From: Phymatolithon calcareum
Lineage: Eukaryota; Rhodophyta; Florideophyceae; Hapalidiales
Reading direction: 5' to 3'
DNA length: 64,000 bases
Assembly (NCBI GenBank): GCA_977006965.1
Contig: OZ345366.1
Span: 496,001 to 560,000 of the forward strand
Shown here: positions 22,601-32,356 of the stretch, in pieces
Layout of the letters: each line of letters begins with the position of its first letter
Numbering within the stretch: the stretch's first letter is position 1
Made by a program: the position numbers and the translations under genes
The notes under the pieces: generated by a model
The model's input: the letters and a program-made list of their open reading frames with translations, nothing else
Databases searched by the model: none
What the model was told of the DNA's origin: nothing

Positions 22601-24801
22601 GAGAAGACTACTCTGTCATAGTAGGCTCTGGACGTAATAGGAGCGTCATCGCACCAGAGGACGTCCTAACACTACCAAAAAGCCCTATGGCCGCTTTGGC
22701 TGTCGATGCTGAACTAGGTATTAGTGAGGATGGTATCGAAACCGCTCGTATTGATGACGGAAATATTTCGCTCTCAGATGGAAGCGATGGCGGAAGCTCA
22801 TCCTCATCATCATACGACGAAGATGATGGTGACTTGGTCCAAGGCGCTACCGATATTAATGAAGACGGGCTAGGGTCACCAGTAAGGGACACATCTGTGC
22901 AGAAATCACATGAAGGAACTGAGCTCCACCATACACAAAGCATCGATGATATTGATGCGAAGGAAAATATCGAAGACCAACCTGATGAATCTGAAGCTGT
23001 TGAAAGTTCTACAGCTGTTCCCCTGCGCAGGAGTAAGCGCAGTGCACCCCCTCCGGAGAGGTTAAACCTACTTACGAACCCAATTGATCGGAATGCAACT
23101 GAGCAGGTTGTTCTTGGTCGGGTGTATGCGACAGTGGGAAACACACAGTTCATGTCGCGAGAGATGTCGATCATACCGGGATGGATGTTCGATCAGGCTC
23201 AAAGGGCGGAGCTGGACAAAAATTGGTTTCCCAACATTCGCCGTGTGCGCCGTTTCAAAGTTCCCGATGGTGGGAATGTAATCTCATCCCATTTCGTGTA
23301 CAAAATCAAGATCGAGAATGACAATGGCGCTTCACAGCGATACGCACTAAAAGCTCGACTTTGCGTTCATGGGAACCGGGACGATGAGCGCGAAAGTTTG
23401 CGCACTGATGCCGCCGTCGTCTCACAGAACGGATTCCGACTGCTGTACAGCACGGCAGCTGCACATGGCATGATACTCGGTAAGGCGGACATTCGAGGTG
23501 CGTACACCCAGTCGGGGAGCGCGCGGCGCGAAGTGTTCGTCCAGCCACCACCAGAAATGAGGATTCAGCGTGAAGTATGGCTGCTGACTGCAACAATGTA
23601 TGGGCTTGTTAGCGCTGGGCGAAAGTGGCAGCGCGCGTCGGACAGTTTGATGATTAACGGACTTGGTCTAAGTACCGTTTGGGGATTGCCCCAGCTGTTC
23701 TGCCGCGATGCCGCAAGTGTGGAAGGGACTCCGAGCGACCGAGGAACGGCACTCGAAGGCCGTGATATTTGTCTCATGATTGCGAAGTATGTCGACGATC
23801 TGCTGGTGGCGGGTCGCAATGTCGATTGGTTGCACTACGCACATGATGGCATCAGCCGCGTTTTCGAGTTGAGCTCTTGGGCGTACACTCCGTCCATTCT
23901 AATTGTGAACGCTTGTGAGGTAATGCAGACGCCGCAGGACGTTACACTCAGTATGCATGCCTACCTTAAAGAGATTGAGGTGATTGGAATTTCGACACAA
24001 AGGCGAAAGGAGCCGGAAGCAGAAGTTTCCCGGATAGAGGAAAGGAGGCTTAAGTCTCTCGCTGGGAAGCTCGGGTATTTGGGTGTTACCGTTTCACCAT
24101 TTGCGGCATTCGCCGCAAGTTTCATTCAGCAACTAGTTCCGTCAATGCGTGTTGCTGGCATGAAGAAGGTGAACGCGCTGGTGCGCGACGTGCTCAGAAG
24201 GCAGCCCGTGCTTTCATATCTCCAACCGTCGGCGGAGGAAAATGCGCAGGCGATGATTGTGGTATTTTCCGACGCGGGCTTTCCACACGGAGGAGCATTG
24301 AAGAAGGTCGCCCAGGAAGGATGCATAGTCGGCATATCGTTCGGCGTGAGTGTGGGAAGTATTTTTCACACAGTTATCTATCAGTCGCGTAAGCAGCGCC
24401 GGGTGGCGACTTCTACGGGCGAAGCGGAAACTATCGCGGCAGTGACTGCTGTTGGATGTGCACGTGCATTGCAGGACTCGATTCTATCGCTAACCGGGCG
24501 AAGATTGGGGATCACTCTCGTCGTTGACTCAAAAGGATTACATAGATGCCTTGCTACGCAAAGTTTGCCACGCGATCGCGGAATGAGCGCGGACGTGCAT
24601 CGATTGCGGGAGGAATACGAAAGTGGGGCTATCGCTGACATTGTGTGGGTTCCGGGCGTTAGTAACCCTGCTGATGGGCTGACGAAGCCGATAACTGGAA
24701 GCACTGCCGACTTGCTTGAAAAGATGCTTGTTACCGGACGACTGACAATTGCGATTGACGACAGACGCGAGTATGGCCCTGCCCTCCGAGAAGAGCTTTA
24801 A
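19666..24801 (+). CDS. Ty1/copia Gag-Pol polyprotein
   Basis: 1711 codons from the first ATG after the 5' LTR; the frame also stays open upstream into the LTR, but only from non-ATG codons. It is a single uninterrupted frame, so Gag and Pol are fused as is usual for copia. Order seen: capsid-like helical region (about 30-220); Gln/Ser-rich linker; an atypical Cys/His knuckle CWVCEGNHFYYENDKC at about 453; protease with VDGGAAGSVIG (Asp at about 540, DGG instead of the common DSG/DTG); integrase with a His/Cys zinc region ending in CTACMRSG and catalytic D764, D818, E852; an acidic serine-rich spacer (about 1030-1120); reverse transcriptase with IRGAYTQS and YVDD at about 1375; and RNase H with Asp1536 (FSDAGF), the GEAET motif at about 1588 and Asp1621 (VDSKG). 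All catalytic residues expected of an active element are present. Confidence 0.93.
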   Translation: MGPDWRARHVARKDVTDRVGSVKAGEVPVCYDNTNPRVYRRLVCDWIAFQDLSDDSSRKRLTRGQQILAIITNIRGNAGLRMEHIPGMLRKDMTREEFMKMVDYILDIVDPVDRESSFLQTAKAWKDLMQKVYQKGQTYDKYWIEYSALCLQYAYSHGESAQTPGIQELLALLCVLNARLPRAEFSIVLQASMRFQKDQLDPQPTRAQYLVGPASASRALSHYSGGVDAGAVAETSAATHRDDTTAQLQVQPQASGSAQAESSRHASRSKEQTQSSVHENLSICNVELQDMDTRAKQVLRTVEQAFASMTGWTAVAPDSTSVSAVSGSLRAAAGQITAMVTSIESTKGFVEELLSKARDNDLSYSVSQLAVAQIGQEHAFSRSGGRASQSEPLITLEAVRMALRRIDHGDLATHAGRTGDNRVRNTPDTLAGATARSGLAGKTEVSARPDVKCWVCEGNHFYYENDKCKKAHEAKRARDPKAQAGRKKPAPPTQSALSSVRWADPPGKAFTGMSRLHRNRDGRQADGDEKCMDNIYAIVDGGAAGSVIGISNYVSLCDEMGLKPKISKRRTEDYESHAFGTDKNHSEPQQVVGRCKLPLPIADNILLRLSCFVVDGNVPLVIGKDALVEHKSIESHDGNWVSFEIDGHIVRLSTRVSKVDGHSRVTLCASGLQKAVAMGMIQNISKDATQISIVRRIHQRTHLHPRSVEKLLKRANKWKPEMSAELAQVQGECTACMRSGDPPPANKFSMSRIHLSFNTRIYVDVMYWGQELVLHVVDYATSYSEVAPLDSRDLMGILRTVSRIWLLRHGEPSEIFADAELDKGMARRWAKGLGIKLVALPARRHNKAGPVERKHRVIKDALERLENDAMHKDLRFPDRLAISCFISNILYGNRTASSFELVRGYTPSIAGTGTKILPTAVRAAHEEMVARRLLAKVLKARPASAKSRRMRIGDEVFVLLPGGKRPRGEWVKRRVRSVREDYSVIVGSGRNRSVIAPEDVLTLPKSPMAALAVDAELGISEDGIETARIDDGNISLSDGSDGGSSSSSSYDEDDGDLVQGATDINEDGLGSPVRDTSVQKSHEGTELHHTQSIDDIDAKENIEDQPDESEAVESSTAVPLRRSKRSAPPPERLNLLTNPIDRNATEQVVLGRVYATVGNTQFMSREMSIIPGWMFDQAQRAELDKNWFPNIRRVRRFKVPDGGNVISSHFVYKIKIENDNGASQRYALKARLCVHGNRDDERESLRTDAAVVSQNGFRLLYSTAAAHGMILGKADIRGAYTQSGSARREVFVQPPPEMRIQREVWLLTATMYGLVSAGRKWQRASDSLMINGLGLSTVWGLPQLFCRDAASVEGTPSDRGTALEGRDICLMIAKYVDDLLVAGRNVDWLHYAHDGISRVFELSSWAYTPSILIVNACEVMQTPQDVTLSMHAYLKEIEVIGISTQRRKEPEAEVSRIEERRLKSLAGKLGYLGVTVSPFAAFAASFIQQLVPSMRVAGMKKVNALVRDVLRRQPVLSYLQPSAEENAQAMIVVFSDAGFPHGGALKKVAQEGCIVGISFGVSVGSIFHTVIYQSRKQRRVATSTGEAETIAAVTAVGCARALQDSILSLTGRRLGITLVVDSKGLHRCLATQSLPRDRGMSADVHRLREEYESGAIADIVWVPGVSNPADGLTKPITGSTADLLEKMLVTGRLTIAIDDRREYGPALREEL

Positions 24802-24830
24802 CTTCATGCTGACCGAAGAGGTTGCACATG

Positions 24831-24840
24831 AACGGGGGGA
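24831..24840 (+). promoter_or_regulatory. Polypurine tract
   Basis: AACGGGGGGA sits immediately upstream of the 3' LTR, the position of the plus-strand primer in LTR retrotransposons. Confidence 0.75.
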
Positions 24841-25501
24841 TGTGAATTGAACACGCTTTTCTTATTAATTCTGGGCATGATTGACATTGTTGAGTACGTG
24901 TGCGTTTTGACGATTCGTATCAGAATTTCTCAAACAAGGGTTCTGTCTCCACTGGGGTTTTGGAACTGTATTAGAGGGTCGTGATATCTCCGCGGCCTCC
25001 ACTGGAGGAAGGCTTCTTCCAATGCCGATTAATGATTGCTATTGGCGCGCAACATGGTAACGTATTGCGAGAAGGGCCGTGAGTATTAATATCAACAAGT
25101 AATTGGCGGCTGGGTAGGTTGCGGGGAAGGGAAATCTGAAACCTGCAACAGGCCGCGAAAAGTGAAGGCGCAGCAAATGGCGCCAGGGGAATATAAAGCA
25201 GAGAGGGAGATACAGAGATGAGAGAAGGAGGGGGGGGGAGAGGAAAAGCTCTGGGGGTGAAGAAAGAATAAATGAAACACATTCTTTTCTGGAACAATTA
25301 ACTTGAGGGGATCCTCCAACGTTTCAGACCAAAACAGGGTCGTGCGAGGCAAACGGCCACGCCCGGAAGCCAAAGTTGTCTACTCGTTGCCACACGGTGC
25401 GGCAGACGAAACGAGCAGACTGGACAAACACTTGCGGTTTCTTGAGGTCGCCGCGAAGGAAGAGCGGCGATAGCTCCTGTGCGCCGGGTTGCCGTTTCAC
25501 A
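24841..25501 (+). repeat. 3' LTR of copia element
   Basis: 661 bp, same length and ends as the 5' LTR and no difference noticed on reading through both. Confidence 0.93.
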
Positions 25502-25599
25502 CAATTGCGAATGCTATGTAGGAGCACTTTGACCCACTACTTTAGCATTTTAGATTCGCTAGATTTGCTATGGTAAAGAAGTCCTATTTCACCTCAGCG

Positions 25600-26756
25600 A
25601 ATAATGTGCACTACTGTGCTCTGCTTTCGAGCTCGTCGAGTGCGAGCACGGGTGCGAATTCATTCGCTTCCTGCTAGCCTTTGTCGCCAATGATGATCTC
25701 AAGCTTGAAACGGGAGATGTCTCCAACGGGTACTTGTACGGTAAGATGGATGTGCCTATCTTCAGGATACAGCCCGCAGACTCGTCCAGGCTTGACCAGT
25801 GGCTATACTTCTTCAAAGAAATTGAACGGTTCATTATTATCGCCGGGGTCGTGGACAATATGCCATTTGCATTGAACAGCAGGAGCCTCCTTGAAATGTC
25901 AAGAAAAAACTTCAAGCGACGTACGAAGCGCGAATGTTCGGTGCACCGCGCTCGTTCATCGGATGGAAAATCTCAAGGGGCTAACAGAGATTGAGGGTTG
26001 ATCAAGAGAGGTAGACCGGGACAGTGCTACGGCAATACGGACTTGCGAACGCCAATCTACCTCGAACACCATTGCCGTTAAACGCCGATCTAATGCCATC
26101 TTCACAGCACGAGCGTCCTCTAAACCGCCAGGACCACTCAGCATAGAGAATGATCGCAAGCTCATCCGCCCACTTACAGTTTGTGAAGAGTAACCTTTAA
26201 TACATAGCTGATAGTACCAGACTCGGATCTTGTCTCCTCGGAAGGGAAAGCTGAAAGCATCAGCGCTCGCTGTGGCCGTTGGCCCTGATTTGGAGCGGTC
26301 ACACGAGTCCGGGCATGAAGCCGGGGAACGTAGCCTGGCATGCGTTAGTTGCTAAATCGAACACTTTGTCAGCGTCTATTGGGCAACAGTATACTGGAAG
26401 AGCCAACGTCGAAACGTTGTCACTCTTTTTTCTGGAGAAACCGAATACGTCACATTAATGTTCTGGGGTAAAGAGCTATCGTGGATGCGCAAGCTCTTCA
26501 GGGAGATGCACCATCAGACGCCGTCGTCCGAAGGCAAAACGTTTCCCCGACAACCATACTTGTTGACAGTACGACCGCAACAATGCTCGCGGCGAGAACC
26601 CAAGCTACTGCCAGGACGAACCACGTCGACATGTCATATCATCACCATTCGCGAGCTTATCGTCTTTTTATGAAACTTGTGCTTACTCCATTTTTGAAAA
26701 TACTTGTACTTCCTTTCCTTATTTTCCAAAAACTGGAAACACCGCAGTCCGTGTAG
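25600..26756 (+). pseudogene. Decayed Ty1/copia relic, unit 2 copy
   Basis: Near-identical duplicate of the relic at 5540-6684, with the same RT stretch (ETGDVSNGYLYGKMDV), broken VDDM core (VVDNMPFALNS here) and RNase H remnants (ILVDSTTATMLAARTQ, ARTNHVDM). Its 5' side is separated from the rest of unit 2 by the young copia insertion. Not functional. Confidence 0.75.
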
Positions 26757-26759
26757 TGA

Positions 26760-27578
26760 GGCCCGGTCTATACGCGAACAAATCTGTTCATGTTCGCTAA
26801 TTCGTATCATAGCATAAAACTTGTCGTCTTACAATTGGCTGTCGTGAACTTCGAGACGGCGCATTTGAACAGATTTGGAGACCTCCGAAGTTGCGGGAAA
26901 GAGGTTAACTTTGCTTGTCTGCTCGAGTTGCCCGCCATTTTACTAATTGGCGCGAAATTAGAACCTCGCTCCCCCTTGAAATTGCGCTTCGAAGATTGTA
27001 CTGTGCTAGTGCTCGTCATAGCAGCATCCGCTTGGCGCCGCACAGTACAGCATGGCGCACAAGAGGACAACAAGTACACCGCGGAATGCAGCGCTTGTTC
27101 TGATCGTAGTGACTCTCATCGCGTCGATGATCGAGCTGGAGATGGATGAGGAGCTGTTTTCGATCCCTGCTGGTCTGGACTTTGCTGCCGAACGGTGGGC
27201 ACAGGGGATGCAGTCATGATGAAATGATTTTTTTTGGCGCGAGTTTGCCGACGTGAACTTCAGCCCGTCGGTGGCTGATATGTGGGGTATGCCTCACCTT
27301 GGTGGTGATGCGATGGCCTGCTAGAATTACTTCGTCTGAGTTTGGATGTGAAGTTGAAAGGAAGTAGACGAGGTAATACTGGGGCACAATACTTCCCGCT
27401 TGGAATTGGCGGGAATGCTGGAAGAGCAGTGCTTACTGTGTATGTGTTTTGGGCAGATGCTTCCAAATCTGCGCGTTGTTGGCGTATAGACGGCATAAGC
27501 AAATCTGCTCGCTATGATAGGGTTTCGTAACCTTGTCATAGCGAACATGAACAGATCTGTTCGCGTATAGACCGGGCC
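26760..27578. mobile_element. TIR MITE with 3-bp TGA target duplication (PIF/Harbinger-like?)
   Basis: 819 bp. Terminal inverted repeats start GGCCCGGTCTATACGCG and extend about 38 bp with one mismatch. TGA flanks both sides (26757-26759 and 27579-27581). The unit 1 empty site at about 6685 reads gtgtagtgagaataac with a single TGA. A 55-codon open frame at 27053-27220 (MAHKRTTSTP...) runs into Glu/Asp-rich sequence and may be the start of a lost transposase gene. The 3-bp duplication fits PIF/Harbinger-type transposition; this is inference. The TIR is shared with the element at 29071-32287. Confidence 0.8.
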
Positions 27579-29067
27579 TGAGAATAACACTTATGAGTAT
27601 TGCTTTGTCCAGTGCGAGAGCTTCAACAATAGTGAAGGAGGTCCTTTAGGACCACCACGCGTAGGCGTGGTGGTCATTGAGGACCGTTTCATTTTTGCCA
27701 CGCGTGCCTGTAGTAACTTTAGGTGAAGTCGGCGTTTCTCCCCTCCTTGACATTCCCTGTCTATACTTTCTCTTGATCTCTAAAATTAGAAAGTTGTGAT
27801 TTTTCAATAGCAGGAATTCACATGCCAGCGGTACAACTTGGTTTCGTCTGCTTTTTGACGTGTACTGTATTCAACGGCGTGTGATAATGGATTCGTTCTG
27901 ACATGACCAAATTTTCGATGCGCATAAGATGTCAATCTTTCCGCCATGTTCATGGAACAATTGCGCTGAAACTGAACGAACCACCTTGCTGACACGCTCT
28001 GCACAAGAGAAAACACGCACTGCAGGATTTGCATTTACATCTACGGCAACGGTGACAATCGACTACTCGTAGACCCTCGTGAACGAATACATCCAAATAT
28101 TCACCTACACTCAACGTACCCTGTCGGTGATACACACGCACTACCCAAGTGATAGTTGGCTTAGATTTATACGCGTGCGACTGTTCTGCGCAGCGAGTAT
28201 CCGACACTTTCTTGACACGCATATTCTGAACGATAGACCAGTAATCATGCGGCGTGATCAGATCCTCTCAGTGTAGTCTGCTTAAGCACTACTTTTAATT
28301 AGCTCCAGTAAACTGAAGCACTCATTTCCAAGACATCGCACATTCCACCAGAGTTCAGAATAGACCCGAGCGGTATTCTCATAAGCGTGGAAGTGGTGGG
28401 ATTTGCCCCAAGACCCTCATCAAGCACGTTTCTACAAAATAAGAGGACATGCAGTGTTTCGTTTATACCACTAGTTCCAATAGACAATAAATCAGTATTG
28501 AGAGACTTGCGATGTCCTCAGACGATTTAAGAAAAACGTAAACCTTAAAAAATAAGAACTCGAGGCACATCAAGTTCCATTCGTGTCTGTTAAAGTCTTA
28601 TATATCCGTAAGGATGTGGAGTTGTTCTAGGACAACTTCGAAAACCGGCAAAAAAGAAGAAGAAGAAGAACTTGAGGCTCTATGTCTCTGATATTTGTTT
28701 GTTCGACAAGGAAACGATCTAGTGAAGAGATAGCGTCGCTCAAGCCTGTGGTGAACATACGTGGCGTCTAGAATTGGAGGAGGTAAGAGGATGAACTGCG
28801 CGCTTCAAACAGTGTTCCTTGCGCCAGTATAAGTCCTTGGCGATGGGGTGGAAATTGATTTGTTGGTCGCAGCCTATGACTCGTTGGAAGGGGGCATTTA
28901 TGATCTTTCCTTCGTTTCGCCCAATCTCTCTGACCAGTCGGGATCCCGTCTACAATTTCGCGCATAGGGCACAACTGCGAGCTAATGACAGTCATGTGGT
29001 AGGCTTGTGACCGTGGAGAGACCGGAGTCACAAATTAACACGCCATAGTGCGCTGGCTTGTAGGCGG
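27260..29067. other. MITE tail and duplicated non-coding stretch
   Basis: 27260-27578 is the MITE interior. 27582-27740 and 27765-29067 match unit 1 (6681-6835 and 7765-9032). No conserved ORF between the copies; about 28555-28675 is the second copy of the GAA-tailed retroposon remnant. Confidence 0.45.
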
Positions 29068-29535
29068 TGAGGCTCGGTCTATACCGCACATGCCCGTGCC
29101 TGCCCGATGTAATTACAGTAGAACTGGGCAATTCCCACCTAGTCTATACCGGATTGTGTATGCCCTGTGCCAGAAATTCTATTTTAGATGACTGCATCCA
29201 TGCATGGCTGGGCTCACCCATCGTCTTGCTCGTATTGCACTATTCTCCAATTTGTGGAAACTACACCAAAAATGGAATTTAGTGTCCCAGGGTCGTCACT
29301 GTAAGAATAATCATATCGTAAGTTGTACGAGGGGTCCTATAGGGGTTTTAATACTCCATGAGCTCTGAGAACTTTTCCAAATAAATAAAAATATCGCCCT
29401 ACAAAATTAAAATTGTCTCTGAAACTTTCAATAGGCTCCTCCTCCAAAATACGTTAGATCTTACAGAAGCTGCAAGATTATCTACTTGGAAGCACTTTAG
29501 TTTATATACGAAACATAACTCCCATTGAAACAAGG

Positions 29536-29624
29536 TAGCCGAATGGACTCACATAAATTCCGGGAATCTGGATAGTCGGTTATCTGTGCGCAGTGATGTG
29601 TCATGAGGTCTCGGGTTCAATCTT
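29536..29624 (+). other. Possible pol III A/B box pair (SINE or tRNA relic)
   Basis: TAGCCGAATGG (29536-29546) fits the A-box consensus, and GGTTCAATCTT (29614-29624) resembles a B box. The spacing is longer than in a normal tRNA and I could not fold a cloverleaf. It might be the head of a SINE trapped in the transposon. Weak. Confidence 0.25.
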
Positions 29625-30177
29625 CTAGGCAGGGGCGAAACAGACATTAATTTGTCCTATACGCGAGATCCAAAGAGGGTTGTTCGGGAAATGCTCAGTC
29701 ACATTGTGTCAGCGCAGGTAAACGCCACTCATTGAAAATGTCGCCAGATGGATAGCTTACGTCTAAAACCTTCCTTTTTTTAATTTTTTCTTAATTTACA
29801 CACAAAATGGCGCTAATGATAGAATTTGAAGATGCTGACTTCCTGAAAGCTGGCTATTAAGATAACGCGTCATGACAAAAAACGTTTCCGGAAACAGGCC
29901 CCGTTTACAGTAATGCTATTGACCAACGGCGCTGCTCCTCGAAGCACCAGAGTCAGCTCGGTGTGTTTAGAAATGATGGTGCAGAATCATTGGATGATAT
30001 GGCCTTTCATATACTCTCCATATAGAATGTATCAATATGCATTAGTTAAGCGTTGTTGCGCTTATGCATGAGTAAAGCATATAAGGACTAAATCTCTTCC
30101 GAGAGTCGCAGATAGTCCCACTCAACCATTCCACCATACTCTCGATCTTGCAAAGCGCCGCTCGTTTGAGACCGAGA

Positions 30178-31725
30178 ATGTCCAACTCCGCCACCAATGT
30201 ACCGCCCTCAACCAATCAACATCACCCATCTTCTTGTCGGAGGACCCAGGTTGTTTCAACTAAGTCCCAAAGGAAGGCAGTTATTCTATGGATGATTAAC
30301 GAGGTCGAAACCTCCGGAAGTGATGACGCAATTGACGCTCGCACTGTGCAGCACTTTCCAACCATCTTCCGAGTAACGGATATGAAGTCCTATGGAGCCA
30401 ATCGGAAGAAAGCAATCCGTTGGTGGAACAGTCGCCAATCTTATCTTCAAAAACTGACCACACCAGAGGATAAGGCTATGTTCATCCAATCAAGACGTTC
30501 CATTGGAGTTTCGCAAAGACGTGTGCCTATCAAAGCTTTAACTGGTCGTGGAAGAAAGCGATATGCATGGGTGGACTATTTACACTCTGTCCTACTGGAA
30601 GAATTTGAAAGACTGAGCGCTGCTGGTGTCCAGTTAAGCAGACGGCTTTTGAAACATATTGCACTCCGTACACTCTCGGACCCCACATCTCCATTCGTGT
30701 CAACCGACCTTGACGATCGTACTCATCGCCCAATCATTACACATGTGACGGACAACTGGATCCAATCGTTCATGAACAGATGCAACATCGTCATACGAAA
30801 GCAGTCCGGCTCTTTGCAACGGTGCAACGCCCATAACATATACACCGAGAAGTTGATTTCCCATCATCTCGGCCAATTGGAGCGCGAATTTTCAGAAGGT
30901 GTGCTGGACGAGAACATGGTGGAGAACATGGATGAGACGCACTTTATTTTTAACATGGATGACCATTACTCTCTTGGAGTGTATGGATGCAAGAAAGTGA
31001 ACTATGCGGACGTTGTCTCAGGCGGGGAAGGTATGACTATGGTTTTGCGTATCAGTGGAGGAGTGAACGCCAAAATTGAAGCACCATTTATGATTTTTCG
31101 CAACCGGAACCGAAACTATCCCATACTGGGTGTTCCTGACAATGTACCCGGAGTTTCATACAGAACCGGGCCGAGGGGTTGGATGGACAAAAATGTTTTC
31201 AACCAGTGGTTAAACGAACCGCGAGCCATTTCAAGTGACCCTATTGGTCGGACGAGATCCTTGTTCATGGACAATTGCTCTGGTCACAATGAAACGCCGC
31301 AACAGGTGGAATCATTGAACTCTATCAACACTAAGATTCGGTATCTTCCACCGAACAGCACGCATATGTGTCAGCCTTTGGATTCTTTTGTTATTCAAAA
31401 AATCAAGGCTGTATGGCGAGAGGAATGGGAGGCAGAGAAATTGCAGCGCATGGAAGAGGGAGATTGGGCATCCGGTCCAGGTGCTTCCGGCAAACTCAAC
31501 AACCCTGGTAAGACATATTATTTGAAACTCGCGGTGCGATGCGTGGAAAAGGTGAACAGCATGCAGGATGAAAACGGTATTCCGATTGTACGCAAGGCTA
31601 TGATACGTTGTGGTCTTGCACTAGATACAGATGGAACGTGGAAAAAGGAGCAGCTGTTCGATTACTTGCAAGACATTGTTGAAAAACACCCTGAGGAATA
31701 CTGTGGCCTTGTTCCTGAATATTGA
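30178..31725 (+). CDS. Pogo/Tigger-type DDE transposase
   Basis: 515 codons from the first ATG (a TTG ten codons upstream is also open). Residues about 25-100 are basic and may be a DNA-binding HTH; about 180-225 holds a CENP-B-type helix pattern (WIQSFMNRCNIVIRK). The catalytic core shows MDETHF with D252, MDNCSGHN with D365, and the hallmark LPPNSTHMCQPLDSF with D402, giving a DD36D triad as in DDE_1/pogo transposases. The final 110 residues are helical and charged. It cuts and pastes the element at TA sites in the nucleus. No stop or frameshift, and length is normal for the family (about 450-550), so the gene could be active. Confidence 0.88.
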   Translation: MSNSATNVPPSTNQHHPSSCRRTQVVSTKSQRKAVILWMINEVETSGSDDAIDARTVQHFPTIFRVTDMKSYGANRKKAIRWWNSRQSYLQKLTTPEDKAMFIQSRRSIGVSQRRVPIKALTGRGRKRYAWVDYLHSVLLEEFERLSAAGVQLSRRLLKHIALRTLSDPTSPFVSTDLDDRTHRPIITHVTDNWIQSFMNRCNIVIRKQSGSLQRCNAHNIYTEKLISHHLGQLEREFSEGVLDENMVENMDETHFIFNMDDHYSLGVYGCKKVNYADVVSGGEGMTMVLRISGGVNAKIEAPFMIFRNRNRNYPILGVPDNVPGVSYRTGPRGWMDKNVFNQWLNEPRAISSDPIGRTRSLFMDNCSGHNETPQQVESLNSINTKIRYLPPNSTHMCQPLDSFVIQKIKAVWREEWEAEKLQRMEEGDWASGPGASGKLNNPGKTYYLKLAVRCVEKVNSMQDENGIPIVRKAMIRCGLALDTDGTWKKEQLFDYLQDIVEKHPEEYCGLVPEY

Positions 31726-32120
31726 AATAAAGAAAATGTGAAACAAATTTACAGCGTTCTTTCATCAATTTTTGTAAAATGTTGCTGCTCACTTCCCGCG
31801 AGCTTCTTTTCGAGTATTACTGTAAAGTCCTTTGCTATTGAATTTTACCTGGGACACTAAATTCCAGTTTTGGTGTAATGATCGCGCTGACCGTTGCACA
31901 GAATGCGATAAATACCACCCAGGTAACCCAGCACAACGGGCAAATCGGAGGAGCACGAGAACTGTTCAAGTCCATGACCGTACAGGGGCTCGCAATGCGA
32001 CTGCAGTCCCCGGCCAATGACAACAGCGAACAGCAAAAACAGTACGAAGGGGTCATGGAGGGGTAAACAAGCATTGTCTTCGCGCCAAATCAAAATTTCG
32101 CGTCAAATGGGAAGCAAAAC

Positions 32121-32182
32121 GGGCAGAACAGGACAGTTAACTTCTTTCCCTCGGGAAAGAAGTTAACTGTCCTGTTCTGCCC
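32121..32182. repeat. Perfect 62-bp hairpin
   Basis: 30-bp arms beginning GGGCAGAACAGGACAG and a 2-nt loop; outside it weaker pairing continues (GAAGCAAAAC with GTTTTGCTTC). It lies inside the sister MITE, close to its right end. Confidence 0.75.
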
Positions 32183-32356
32183 ATTCTGCAAGTTTTGCTT
32201 CCGAACGAGAGATTACAGTACCGTTCAACCAATAATATGCCCTAAAATTCGGGCACGGGCATGGGCACAAGCGGTATAGACCGAGCCTGAGTGTATGATA
32301 TATCTTTCGCCAGGGAGTTCGCCGACATACTTCCCTTCAGCAAACGGATCAACCAG

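Larger units (their letters stand above)
19002..25501 (+). mobile_element. Intact Ty1/copia LTR retrotransposon
   Basis: 6500 bp: two 661-bp LTRs with TG...CA ends (19002-19662 and 24841-25501), 5-bp target duplication CAATT (18997-19001 and 25502-25506), and a purine tract AACGGGGGGA abutting the 3' LTR (24831-24840). The LTRs look identical wherever compared, so insertion is recent. The empty site is preserved in unit 1 at about 5429 (gctcaattgcgaatgc). A primer-binding site should start next to the 5' LTR; TGGGCCCAGATTGG at 19667 is the candidate, but I cannot match it to a tRNA. The element landed beside the RT part of a much older copia relic. Confidence 0.95.
29264..31875 (+). mobile_element. 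Pogo-like DNA transposon, apparently intact
   Basis: 2612 bp with about 28-bp terminal inverted repeats (CACCAAAAATGGAATTTAG... at the left, CACCAAAACTGGAATTTAG... at the right complement), flanked by TA on each side (29262-29263 and 31876-31877). TA duplication and the DDD transposase inside identify the Tc1/mariner-pogo superfamily. The 5' non-coding part is long (about 900 bp) and contains a tRNA-like A/B-box pair (29536-29624). Confidence 0.88.
29071..32287. mobile_element. TIR MITE, sister of 26760-27578, split by a pogo-like element
   Basis: Ends GGCTCGGTCTATACCGC on both sides (inverted), closely related to the GGCCCGGTCTATACGCG ends of the first MITE. TGA flanks at 29068-29070 and 32288-32290; the unit 1 empty site is at about 9032 (cggcggtaagtgtac). 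Without the nested 2.6-kb element it would be about 600 bp. It contains a perfect 62-bp hairpin (32121-32182). A 62-codon frame at 31878-32066 is unassigned and may be host-captured or transposase-derived sequence. Confidence 0.8.

Noticed and set aside
22608-23174. 188-codon minus-strand frame inside the copia element
   Set aside because: Antisense shadow of the acidic/serine-rich spacer of the copia polyprotein.
29536-29624. tRNA gene
   Set aside because: A/B-box-like motifs only; no acceptor or anticodon stem could be folded and the spacing is too long.
29264-31875. Assigning the pogo transposase to the GGCTCGGTCTATAC element around it
   Set aside because: The transposase lies within its own TIRs with TA duplications; the outer TIRs have TGA duplications and an older relative without the transposase, so two elements are nested.
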